Positions 42,566 through 53,761 of a stretch of 64,000 nucleotides of DNA are shown here, in pieces. Made by a program: the position numbers and the translations under genes. Source of the DNA: Entomortierella parvispora (Eukaryota > Mortierellomycota > Mortierellomycetes > Mortierellales > Mortierellaceae); contig OY752147.1 in the NCBI GenBank assembly GCA_963573315.1, positions 868,001-932,000 on the forward strand, in the 5' to 3' direction. Positions within the stretch are counted from its first letter, which is position 1; every line of letters starts with the position of its first letter. Below the pieces are notes generated by a model that did no database searches, was not told the DNA's origin, and worked only from the letters and a program-made list of their open reading frames with translations.

Positions 42566-45500
42566 TCAGAGATGATCAGGAATAAAACGAGCCTCAACAT
42601 ATTCGGCATCGTCATCGTCGTAGTAGTCATTTTCTATGCTATCGACAGTGGACGAAGACTTGAGTTCACTGCCAAGACCAGACGATACAACAGATTCGGA
42701 CTCGGCGGTGGAACATGCCGTTGGCATGCAGGCCGTAACTCCCTGCATCCTTAAATGAGAGGTTTCGGTTACAGTAATTGGCCCCTGTGTTGCCGCTCCT
42801 TGAACTCCTCTTCTCTCTTGGTTTTGCCAATTGCCAAGTGTACCACCTCCATCGACCATAGAGTCTCTGCTTGATGGACCTGTGTCCGTGCGTGTGGCTG
42901 TTCTGATACCATCGCCACTATCATGGTCGTGCTCCGTGGAAGTCCCACCCTCACCCATCAGGTCCTGAGTGCCAGTGCCAGAGCTAGCCGCTTGTCGACC
43001 TGCAGCTCCCACACGATAAAGGTCGTCTACTTGAATCACCACACTAATAGGGACTCTTATCACGAAGTCTTTCAATTTCTGGACCAGGACCGCGGATGAT
43101 TTGGTTCGCCAATGCGAAGAAGGTCGGACTTGATGCGGCGGGGAAGGTGACCGCTTTGAGCGAGACTGCAGCGGCGACTGACCCTCGCCTCCACCATTTC
43201 CTGTGGCCATATTTGCCATTGCATTCAGAGCCGTGGAGGACGCCTTCTTCTTGAGGGCTTCCAAAGCGCCAACGACCAAAGCGGCTGGGCCGCTTGCAGC
43301 TCCACTGGAATGCTTTTCACTTTGTCCGCTCCGGCTGCTAATGGACGAAGCGGCCCTGAAACCAGACCCCTGTTTCTGGAAATCAAATTCGGAGTCTGGG
43401 TCCAACAGACCTACAGTCGAATTCAAAAACGTCAGAGCTGGCTGCATGGTCGTAGTCGTTGACATAGAAGGCGCCACTGTAGCAGTGAGGGCATGAACAC
43501 TGCCCGAAGAGGATGTAGTGTGCACGGATGCAGCTCTACTGGTATGCTCAGACAAAATGGAAGGTGTTCTTTCCGAGGTCGATAATCTGCTTTTAAGGTC
43601 GCTTCCAGGGCTGCGAGCCCCCGTGTCACCTGGTTCCTTTCTGGAAAAAAAGTGGTCTCCTCTGGATGGAATACTTCCCACGCTCATGCTTGACCCGTAT
43701 GCAGAGAGTTCTTGGCGGATCCTGACAAGTTGCAATTGATGTTCCTCGATTGCCTCCAAGTCCAGATCCTGATAGTCCTGCTCGAATTCACCTTCATACT
43801 CCAGTACGTCGATAGATAGTCGAAGGCTCAGATAGTGCTTCACTTCGATGCGAGACTTGACAGTATGTTTTGCAGCAGAGGGCAATCGATATACCCTCTC
43901 GACTTCTTGTGGGTCTCCATGGTGATGTTGGTGGTATACGTGATTGTATAGTTCTTGGGAAGCCGCACCAGCGCCATCGATATCGTCAATGTCATCTCTA
44001 ACTCTGGCCATCCCAGCAAACCGGCGGGGCATTTCAGCCGTGGCCGCACCCGCGTTCTTTCCTCTCCTTTCTTCTGAACATTCCAGCTCGTCCGCATCCT
44101 CTGAGTCAGCTGCACCCCATCCAGACGATCTGCTGGTAACCGTCTCTCCACCAAGCCCAGTCAATCCATCATTAGCCAGGTCCCCAGCTGTGCCCATCAT
44201 GGCCATATCGTAGATTGCTTGGGTGCTTGGATAGGCCATAGGTCCATCACCTACGGGGCTCGAGGAGGACCTTGTCCTTGGAGATCCAGCGTATGGCACA
44301 GGCACAGGAATCTTACCGGAAAACTTTTTGACAATAGGGGACGGAGTCTCGACTGAAGGCCAGGCAAAAGTTTGTCTTAGTCGAGGGGAATCCAGCGGAA
44401 TGGGGATCAAAAGCATGAAGGGCTTGGAAGGATGGAGGCTATTATTTTGCTGCACTGTATGAATGGTCGGTCGGGGAGGTGCTGGAGATGCTGATGGTTG
44501 GATTACTGTGAATCCTTCGTCGTGACCCCTTGTAATGGCAGGCGAAGGATGCCCAGATAAACCACTGGGATGAACAGGACGAATAGTTATCGACGGGCTG
44601 GATTCCGTGTCAGACCGCCCTGTTGTAGAAGAGCTACTCGTCTTAGCATTGTCCCAAGCGATGGTTGTTTGCCGCGGCGATCCACCGAGTGGCTGGAGCT
44701 GTACTGAAGAGCGAATGCGGTCCCGCTCCTGTTCTTTGTCAGAATAAGTAAATGCAGGTGCCAATGCAAATTTGACCGTCCTGCTCTTGCCGTTGCTTGA
44801 GCCCGTTGGTATACGACAGCTCTCCTTCTGCCAGAATTCACATTTCACTTTACGCACTCGAAGCTCTTTTCGCCAGGTTTTGCGCTCTGGTTTAAGAGTA
44901 GGAATAGTTGTAGCCTGAAAGCTTCCTCCAATCTCACTCTCCGAGGCATGGGGATACTGATTGTTGACGTTGATATCTGACAGGTGTTGCGGACCTGACA
45001 CCAATCGCTTTCTACCCGATGCGGAAGATGCAGACGTGTTTGGAGACATGTTATTTGTCGTTCCCACGTTTTGGTACCTCTTTTTCAGCAGCTCACTCTT
45101 GTCTATTTCCTGCTCCGTTAATTTCCTGACAGTCAGGGCTACTTGAAAGTTGTCAAGGTATCGAGGGTCGACTTCAATTCCGCGAGAGTGAGATGAGAGC
45201 CTCTCCTGCGCCGATGGCTTATTCTGAGATCCGCCCACAGCTGACTGTTGCTGGCCTTGTTTGGAGAGAACAAGACCCCCTTTCTTTGAGTCTGGTATCA
45301 ACTGGGATGTCTGTGCGTACCCTCGTATAGGGATCAGTGATGGAATTTGGATTTGAACTTGAATACGTGCACTAGGGATAATAGCCTTCAGTCGTCTTGT
45401 TCCAGGTAAGGTCGGCAAGGCCATGGAAGGCGGAGGTAAAAAGAAGGAAGGGCTTGAGGATGCGCTGGGGGGCGGCTTGATAAAGTAGAGCTTCAAGATC

Positions 45501-46682
45501 TTCCGGATTAAAAAAGGTAGAGGTTCGTTATTAGAGTAATCTTGATCCTGTGTATATGCACCTATTGTAAGGTTGTCTCGAGGTTAAACAAAGACGACAG
45601 GGATTCTTCACCACTGGGATAGCTGTATCCATCATCATCGACCATACTAGATTCACCTGTGCCAGATTGAAGCTCTTTGGCTAGAAGGAGGTTTTCGTTT
45701 CTCTTGCGAAGACTCTGTTTGATGAATTCATCATGCTTGTTCTCAACTTTGAAATCTCCAGCATACTGGATTTTTTTGGTCTTCTGCCCTACGCGCAGCT
45801 TCCCAAATGCACTTGCCAATGATTTTGAGGGACCTATAAACACTTTACTGGTTAGCTATCTACCCAAGGTTTCCACTGAACTTAAGTATGTGTGACATTA
45901 TTATGAAATGAACAAAAAATACCTTCGAGCCCCTTCAGCAGATTGGAGGCACTTTGAACACGTCCAGATCCGTGCGCATGATTTTGACCCGACTTTGAAC
46001 CCATTGACAATACAGATGATTCTGCAACATACAGTGCTCCGGGCGCTTTCATATTGCCGTCTTGATCAACATCATCCCAACGGAACAAGCACTTCGCTTC
46101 CAGTTCATACCATACGTTGCCCATAGACCCTTCGAAACTCTCGGGTCGGACCTCCTCATCGGTTACAGGCAGCAACCATTCCCACCGCCATTCGTCGGCG
46201 GGGACCTCGATTCGCCCAGTGCCCAAACCCTCTGAATTGGAGTGATTAGCTGGCTCTCTTACCACGGCGATATATGTATCATCTCCTTCCTCTACTTGAC
46301 GGTCCTGAAAGGCTAGCTGGATCTTCTTGTCCCAAACAGTCTGGGACCAGCCTTGATTCTCAAGTTCAAAGGTCACAAGGTCCTGGCGGGTCCAGCCGAT
46401 GGCTTCTTTCAGTCGCAGATGCAACGTCATAGAAACGAAGTGAAATTTCTTCAGGGGAATTTTGGGGATATGAAGCAGCAGTCGTCCCGACACTGAAGGA
46501 CGATCAGTCGAAATTTCAGTATGATGAGGTTGAAACGAGAGCATCGGCGTGTTCCGAGCAGAGGGCTTATGTGGAACCGTCTCATGGGCACTCAGCATAA
46601 TAGGGTCGTGCTGTCGATGCTGGCGGTGCTTGTTTTTGACAAGAGGGATTTGATGCACCCCATCATTGTTGCCTCCATTCAT
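42566..46682 (-). CDS. Arrestin-related trafficking adaptor (LDB19/ART-like), large
   Basis: Adaptor of the fungal alpha-arrestin group, which brings Rsp5-type ubiquitin ligases to membrane transporters. The start at 46682 gives MNGGNNDGVHQ. The first exon has the arrestin N-sandwich strands (SGRLLLHIPKIPLKKFHF, then GNVWYELEAKCLFRW). The second reads GPSKSLASAFGKLRVGQKTK. The large 3' exon starts ILKLYFIKPP and carries IPSARIQVQIQIPSLIP, VRKVKCEFWQKESC and RIEVKHYLSLRLSI, typical of the C-sandwich, plus long Ser/Thr/Pro-rich insertions; total well over 1,300 aa. The join between second and third exon is unresolved: the second frame reaches an in-frame TAG at 45562-45564 just before a GTGCAT donor. 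It could be two genes, an unseen splice site or a sequence error. I favour one gene because the two parts together make one arrestin fold. Confidence 0.7.
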
Positions 46683-47404
46683 ATGCTGCAGATATACAAA
46701 TATGCACACGAAAGTCTAGAAAATGAATACGGCGCCAAAGTTAAGACAAAGAATTATCTCCGCCACTGGAGTTTCCTCGCAAACCACTCGCAAACCAACA
46801 GAGACACTCCTATCGACTACCCCGCGTCCTGTCGGCTTGTCATTTCAGACCAATTTTGCGACCCCCATCTAATCATCTAATCCACCTTTCCCTTTGAATA
46901 CAACTGGCCAATCACTCGTGAGTCAGGGGCGCCGACAGTGTCCTTTTGCGTCCTTTTTAGATGTGGCCCATTGGTAATGGACTAAGTCCAAGGACATGTG
47001 AAGTTGACGAATATAAAGAGACATCATGGAACAAGAGTACTCCATGACAACTGCGAGCTAGAAAGGATTGTGCCGTGGAGGAGGAGGGGGGGGTGAGTAT
47101 ACCTGAGACGATGAGTGTGACAGGAAAGGTGTTGTGTCCAGGAACGTTGTCGAGGCTGCAGGGAGAAAGAGGCGAAGGGGTAGAAGGGCCTTGGCGCCGT
47201 TGGAATTGGGATGGAGGACAGATGGGACACAAACGAGCAGAAGAAAGAGGGGGCAACTAGCCATCTGATATTGGAACTCAATTGACAGACAGGAACATCC
47301 CTGTCGAGAGCAGATATGGAGCGAGATTGTGTTCTCTCCTGCTTTGTCCGACCACAGATTTGCAAAGCGTTCGTCTCCGTTTATTTCAGGCGGTGGCTCC
47401 ACCT
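46683..47404. other. Intergenic: arrestin promoter and NDUFA6 3' flank
   Basis: No supported gene. There is a CCAAT at about 46908 and a TGAGTCA (AP-1/Gcn4-type) site at 46919-46925. A C-rich stretch near 47085 produces spurious ORFs. Confidence 0.55.
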
Positions 47405-47991
47405 TTACTCTCTTCCAGCCAAAAACTTCTCCAAGAAACCCTCGGGCTTGGGGGGGGCATCGTCCTTGATAAAGTAGCGCATAATATGAGTCTCCTGCTT
47501 CCATGCGTTCATCGTCTCCTGATATTCAGAACGACCCTTGAACAAGAGAATGTCAATCACAGCCAAGTCCTTAACATCACGGTGACGTTCAAATTCCTCG
47601 CGGATTTTAGTGCGGATCTGTGACATGGGCATATCAATCTGATGTGTTCGCATGATCTCCGGAACCTAACGTCAATAATACCCAGAGGCGAAAGACGGCA
47701 AATTACACGTCAGAATCGGTGAACATCCAGGGCCAAATTCGACATGCTTTTTTCCAACTATCAAGGTTCCTCCCTGGAAATCACGGCAAGTCCCCTCCAA
47801 ATCAGCGTCCTTCCTCATGCTCTTTGGTTCGATCGTCACCTCCCTCTCTCCTGGAGATGTTATTTGAGAACCCCAATACTTACTCCACGTTGGAAATCAC
47901 GGTAAAGGTGGAGCACACTCTGACGAGCAGCAGAGAGCGATGGTGACTGGGCAGTCACCACAGACAGATGGGCAGCCATGGCAGCAGACAT
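47405..47991 (-). CDS. Complex I subunit NDUFA6/B14 (LYR-motif protein)
   Basis: Accessory subunit of mitochondrial NADH:ubiquinone oxidoreductase; it binds acyl carrier protein through its LYR motif. Exons 47884-47991 and 47405-47665 are joined by a GT-AG intron at phase 0, giving 122 aa. The LYR motif is seen in VLHLYRDFQR (residues 26-35). The second exon reads VPEIMRTHQIDMPMSQIRTK, then EEFERHRDVKDLAVIDILLF and MNAWKQETHIMRYF, all family-typical. The N-terminus MSAAMAAHLSVV is short, as is common in these proteins. Confidence 0.88.
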
Positions 47992-48101
47992 GATGAAAGA
48001 TCTGAGCAAATGAGAAACGCGGAGGAAGAATGGGTGGAGATCCGACCTCGGATTTCATTTTTTCAAAGCAGCACAATTCAATGGAGGCTACCGCACATCC
48101 C

Positions 48102-48133
48102 GGGCAATAATTACGTCACCGTAATAATTGCCC
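48102..48133. repeat. Perfect 14-bp inverted repeat with 4-base loop
   Basis: GGGCAATAATTACG, TCAC, then the exact reverse complement. It lies 111 bp upstream of the NDUFA6 start codon and 70 bp beyond the end of the decayed Fanzor gene D. It may be a transposon end, a 3' hairpin or a small promoter element. Confidence 0.6.
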
Positions 48134-48202
48134 TGCATGTGCAAAGTGCACACCGCCGAACTCGGCCTATTGTATCTGGTTATTACACATATGGTCTCTT
48201 AT

Positions 48203-51200
48203 CTAGCTATTATTTTTGACGGCTCGTTTGTCCTGCCTCAGACGCCCCCTCCTCCTTTGGTACCGCTCCTCTACTTTTGATAGAAGTGGGGGCCACTTTA
48301 TTAGCCTGGCCACTTGAGTGGCAATGGCAGGTGTAAATTCCCCTTTGTCATCGCTCTCTTCCCAAGGGTAGTTTCCTTCGGCATCCATAGGCTGTAGGTA
48401 GTGTGGTCGCCGTTGTCGGAGCAGATGCCCCCGAACCACATTGCACATACCAAATCGCGATGAATCCATCGCGAACACTTGATGCAGGCGTACACTCGCA
48501 TGGACGGCTTGGCTAGCCGAGTCTTTTCGCCTTTGGAGGCACACGCTGGGCATACTGTGGAGGAGAGATACTCGTCCACCAGTGCAGCGTGATATCCTAG
48601 AGCCATGGTCTATCGGCGTAAGCAAACATAGAAAGTGTTAATGGAGCTATAACAGGACCACACTGAGATGCGATATGCACACTGAGATGGTGTATAAAAC
48701 CATAAATATCGCTTGTCTGGTCTTTGTTACCTTCTGTAGCAGTCGACGAAGGAATGTGGTATGCAACGACGTGAGGTTCAACCCTGTCCTAAACGTGCCG
48801 TTGCCGACGGCAAAAAAGATTTTTCTTTGCTTGATCGGTATGGCCTCCAGTGCTTCATCGACCATTCGTAGAACACCTGCTACAGCCAGATCCATCTCCG
48901 ACAGCTTCGCCATTCTGTGTTGATGCGCCGCCCTTTTCCAGTCGTGCGTAGAGTAAAACCCGTGAATGATGGGCTCCAGTTCAAAATAACGTCGATGAGC
49001 AGAGACAAGGGCGTCCCATGATTCGTAAAGGGCTGGATGAAGGGCTATCTGCAAATCGTACAACGATGGTAGGGATGTCGGCCTTTCTTGTCCATCCGAC
49101 TTTCTTGTCCAGATGCTCTTGTCGACGTTGTCCGTAGGACCCGCCTGCGGGCATTGCCGTTTCCACACCTGTTCCCATGTCCTGAACGCTAGCGTGGGCT
49201 GGTAGAGTGATGCTCGGCTTACTTCCAAGTTCACAGCAGTGTCTTCGTTGAGACGCAAACAGAAGGCTCTACTCACAACCTCACCTGGGTCAATGCCGAT
49301 CACCACCACGGACTCCAAATCCTCTCCAAAAGTGACCTGGACTCTGTCGATTCTTGGTGAGGTCGTATGCTAGGAGTTGCAACTGGTGGCCTTCCGTCCG
49401 GATAAAATTGTTCAATGCGTACCGCGAAGATCTTGTGCCCCCAGGGGGAGTCGGCAATGAGGGGGGGGGGGGGGGGGGGGGGGGTGGACTGAGGATGAGA
49501 TGACGAGGGTGAGGAAGACGACGATGACGACGACGACGACTGAGTCATGGACTCATTATGCCGGACTCTGTAATAGTTGATCCGCGGTCTAGTGGTCCTT
49601 GCCCGTAGATGTCGGGGTGCGCTCCAAAACGCTTGTCCATGGTTGTCGCGCGTTTATCATAGGTTGTCTGTTGCTTGTTTGCCCGCCGAATACTTTCTCG
49701 ATCTCCAATGAAAAGCATTTTGATGATATTCTCGAATGAAGTTTTCACTTGAGCCTTGGCCCACCGGTGTGTATAGGCGCCTCCTCCCCACACCTCGCCG
49801 ACTGGTCCTGCTTCTCCTCCCCAAAGGATCCTCATCAGTCCTTCCTCTCTGATGTCGATGAAGCTGTCGGTCATCTTTGGTTGAAGGCAAAACCGGGGCT
49901 GGTTTGCTGTCGGGAGCTTTTGAAGAGCACTCCAGCATGTCAGGAGATGGCGAGGTTTGAAGACGATTTTTTTGGACTTTTTCCCTCGGATCCTCGTCAT
50001 CGGCGTGGTCATCGTCAGGTATGATGGTGTCGTCGTTACCGTTGCTTTCAGCATCCGGTTCCACTTGTGGAAAGTTGGCAGGATCAAAGCTTAGCTTCTC
50101 CATCTATCATCAAGAAATAAAGAAGGGGGAGGTACATGTTAGAACTGCTCGCATCCTCCTTCGGTTTATCACACAATGATTGGGCGAGTGGTACCTTCCC
50201 GCGGATCGTTTGCGGGAGCTTCCTGTAATGCAGCTTTAGATATAGACATATCTTTGCTGTCAAATCGTCGATGACTACGCCAAGAGGTATGTTGGATGGG
50301 TCCACAGCTTTGAATACTGGATTCAACCTTTAAACATCTGGAATATTGCATCAGCCTCCACCAGTGCATCCTGCGACTTTGACTTAAGGGCTTTAGGTCC
50401 TCGTGCACTTGTCGAATCGCGCAGAACATAGGACATCAGATTTCCCACAACTAACTCGGCCCAGTCCGAGTCCAGGACCTTTTCCAAAAACGGTGCTGGT
50501 TCGTTGATCGCCTGTTGGTTCTGAGTTGTTTGCCCACCATCCATGACATGTCCCTGGATTGTTTGCGGCGAACCAGAGAGTAGCTCCCTTAGGATGCTCA
50601 TTTCCAGCATCTTGAGAACATAGTGCTTGGCAGTGTTCACAATACAGACCGACATGTCAAGTCTCCGGGAAATCAAGTTGACGTCGGCTGACGAGAGATC
50701 GATGGCTCGTCGGAGGCATCCTTTGACCGACCCAGTTGTAAGAGTCACAGCAGCAAAAACAGACTTGAGTGATTTTTTCCGAGCAGCTGGACCTGCCTTG
50801 TCCTTTCGGTAATCAAGAGGATTCTTCCTTTTATTCTCAGCAGGGACGGTGGTTTGGTCATTGTTGGCATTGTCTCTTTTGGATTGTATGGTCGCGGAGC
50901 CGATGGCTCAAGCCCGTACAACTCCACGTCGTCGATGGGGCTCGCAATGCTGAGGTGAGCCGTTTGGGGTACATATCGATCCATTAAATCTGTTCGGGAT
51001 CGAAACCTGGAAATAAAAATAAAAATGTCAATGTTGCTGTGTGACGTCGAAAGGATGGAAAGATGAGGATGAACTGATACACTTACTTTGACCGTCGCCA
51101 CTTTTGATTTCGTTTTGCTTGGGGGCGTGAGTCATGGCGCTCCTTTCGCTTGCCCTCTTTTTGTCGAGATGTGATGCTTGGATAATAGGCGGAGGCGCGA

Positions 51201-52845
51201 GATTGGAGGTTGCAGTACTTTGGTCGATGACCGCAAGCTGAGGGGCGCTAAACGTCGATACTTCTACGAGAGGCTCTCCTGTATTACTAAAGCGATATCG
51301 ATTGGCCTTCGCTTTCTTCATTTCAGTCACCTGGAGAATGGTCTTGATGGGACCGAGGGTGTCTGGCATGGAGGAAGACTGCTTGATCAAGTCAGTCGCC
51401 AAGACGTGCTCCTCATAGGTGACAAACACCTGAAGGGCGCAATAGAATACTTCTAGGCCAACATCCAGCTGACGCTCTGCCTTTTCGATCCTCCTTCTGT
51501 TCTTCTCGTTGGCTTTCGACAATAGCGCTTTGGCTTTCTTTTCCTCCAGTTTTCGAGAGCAGTCTCCTTGACATTCGTGGCTTTGCAGTGTATCTCGTCC
51601 AAGCAGAGAGAAAGTTGATCCTTGAAAACAAGCAATTTCTCCACAACGTCCACTTCTTCGATTCTCTCCATATTCAGCTTCCGAACCATGTCTGCGTTAG
51701 AAACCAAGCCGTAAAATGGGACGCCATCGGTGTAGTCGTTGGTGGTCATTGCAGCAAGAAGAAGGTGTGTCGAGATGGGCAGTTGTAGTTGGTCCAAGAG
51801 GTCCGTCTTCTTGAAAGTAGTCCACTCTTTGCCCACAGGAAGAGTGATCGACTTGCAAACTTCATAAACCAGGAGGTCTGAATCCTTGGTGACAACGCGG
51901 ACATTCTCCAGCTCTGCGGCCATCTCGACCTTGCGGACAATACAGCTGTCGGCCTGGTGGGGGCACCGACACACTGTCCACCCCTTTTCCTCCAGGACGT
52001 CTAGCACTTGGTTCAAGGCCTCGCGTGGTACTCGATACAGGGACTTTAGGCGCTTGTAAATCCTCTTGGTACCTTTGAGTTTACCACCCTCGATGTCCTC
52101 CTGAAGTTTTCTCATCCGTTTGCTTAGATCACTATCGCGTTTCTGATGTGCATGCTCCTTCTCAACGGACCGAGGACCATCATGGTGGATCGTTGTGCGC
52201 TCAGGTGAAACATTTTCATGAGGATGTCATGTATAGCCAAGCCAATGTGGTGGTAGTACTGATGAAGAGCAAGGACGATGAGTGTAAGAGTATGTCCTGA
52301 CATCTGTGTTTCAGAAAAAGACATGTACTTATAATGTCCCCGCTGAGATCGCGTGTGGTAGTAAGGGTGCCGTCGCTGTCGAGAAAGATCTGAGCTGGCT
52401 GGCCCTGAATCAGCGTTTGCATTCTCCTGATGACGCTGGATGAGGCAGCGCCAGCGTCAGCATCAGTATCAGTATCACTTAAAGTCGACTGAGTGACCAT
52501 TATATCTGTTGATCCTCCAGCCAGATCAGAGTCATCAAAACTTGTTTCTAGACGTGATAAACGTGCATGCTTTGATGGGCGGCCTCCAGAGTCGAGGTCG
52601 GTGGATTGGATGGGTGTGCTTGGTCTCTTTGGGGCGACTTCAGGCCGATAGGCAGTGGCGGCCGGATCAACAGAGCACCGTCTTCGTGCCTTCTTGGCTT
52701 CAGAGGCAGTGGTCGCGTAGAAGGCGCGTGCGTTCAGGAGAGCGAAAAACATTGCGGGAAGATCCAAATGACACGTCTTTGTCTTCAGGTCCTCCAGAAG
52801 TCCGGTGCAGGCCTTGATCGATTGAGTCGGACCTTTAATACCCAT
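48203..52845 (-). pseudogene. XPG-Fanzor fusion, family D, decayed by multiple frameshifts
   Basis: Same layout as B and more similar to B than to A. It starts at 52845 with MGIKGPTQSIKACTGLLED and the first Asp in CHLDLPAMFF. The XPG motifs TIHHDGPRSVEKEH (about 52160-52200), HQADSCIV, VVTKDSDLLVYE (about 51870) and TTNDYTDGVPFYGL follow. The Fanzor part has VVVIGIDPGEVV (about 49290), AVGNGTFRTG, VDEYLSSTVCPAC, CIKCSRW and IHRDLVCA. Natural reading needs frame changes just upstream of the Asp-Gly motif (about 52196), near 51560, near 50850, and within the last RuvC motif (about 48447), after which the C-terminus continues NVVRGHLLRQRR in another frame. A 24-base G run interrupts 49461-49484. 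The intron near 52270-52340 is not resolved. An old, dead copy. Confidence 0.78.
49461..49484. repeat. 24-base G homopolymer inside pseudogene D
   Basis: Uninterrupted G24 on the plus strand. The other long G run in the window, at 62170-62193, is also 24 bases. Confidence 0.9.
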
Positions 52846-53145
52846 TTTGAACCTGTTCAAGTAAATTCGAAGGCTGAAATGAGTTTCATGCGCACTTGTG
52901 AATGGCTTTAATAGGACGGATAACAAAGTAAACGAATGCAACAAACCAACTAAAGCAGTGTCGACGATATATGTGTAGGAAGAAGGCGGTGCAGAGATAG
53001 TAGAGAGGGCGGACGTGGGGATAAGTATGGCTTTAGGAGTGAAGGTGTTCAGAAGGAAAAGAGCGTAGAAATCGTTATGATGATCAGTTCGTCCTTACAC
53101 ACCTACTCTTGACAAGGAATAAAATTTTATTAGTTTAATTTTAGT
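52846..53145. other. 5' flank of pseudogene D
   Basis: No gene seen. AT-rich toward 53110-53145. Confidence 0.5.
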
Positions 53146-53400
53146 GTCTGTGGTCTAGTCGAAATTTCGACTAATGACCGACCAACCAAGACCAACTATT
53201 AGTTGGTCGAAGATGCACAAAAAAAAGACTCGACTAAAGCCATTCATGGCGATGATGGAGTTCAAGTGGGAAAAAATGATTGCATGTCGTGCCCGCATTC
53301 GACACTTCTGGCTGAAATGGCTTTAGTCGATGTTAGTCGTTGGTTTAGTCGTTAGTTGAGAGTTTTTCCTTCGACTAAGTTTTGGTTGGTGTTTTTCTGG
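53146..53400. repeat. Palindrome-rich non-autonomous repeat with TAGTCG/CGACTA subterminal motifs
   Basis: Multiple TAGTCG and CGACTA copies in both directions flank a unique centre. The left side has a perfect TAGTCGAAATTTCGACTA palindrome at about 53157. CCAACCAA on the left is echoed by TTGGTTGG on the right. The arrangement resembles the subterminal repeats of hAT-type MITEs. Exact ends were not fixed. Confidence 0.5.
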
Positions 53401-53418
53401 GAGTAATTTACGTTCTGA

Positions 53419-53487
53419 TACAGTCAAACTTCTCCAAATGTTACAGTCAAACTTCTCTAAATGTTACACTCAAACTTCTCCAATTTG
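53419..53487 (+). repeat. Three tandem 23-bp copies of a TACAGTCAAACTT motif
   Basis: Copies start at 53419, 53442 and 53465. Each begins TACAGTCAAACTTCT or a one-base variant, then CCAAATGT. The first 13 bases are those of the A1 left terminal repeat including its TA. They point rightward, away from pseudogene D. A possible partner end with CACTGTA is at about 53751. Probably nested or amplified transposon ends. Confidence 0.6.
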
Positions 53488-53761
53488 AAAATATGGAGGT
53501 AGACATTTGACTTGGTGATGCAAGATACAAAACCAGCGTGCAACGATCAAACGAAGCCGACATACGTGGCGATCACTGTGATCAGAGTTCGCTTTCACAT
53601 TGTTCCTTCGTCCTGCTCCTCGACTTTTTCTACTCTTATCTGCTCTCGCGATCTTTCGTTTTTTCCCCGTCGTACTGTCACTGTATCCCAAGGTCATGAT
53701 TCCTAATTTGCATCATGATTTGTGATTTTGATCACGTGATAAAGCAGTGTCACTGTAACAT

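Noticed and set aside
46957-47504. Several overlapping reverse-strand ORFs near NDUFA6
   Set aside because: Pro/Ser-rich, no family motif, partly antisense to or overlapping the NDUFA6 exon.
53419-53487. Three evenly spaced 23-bp repeats as a CRISPR array
   Set aside because: The copies are directly adjacent without spacers, the genome is eukaryotic, and the unit matches a transposon terminal repeat.
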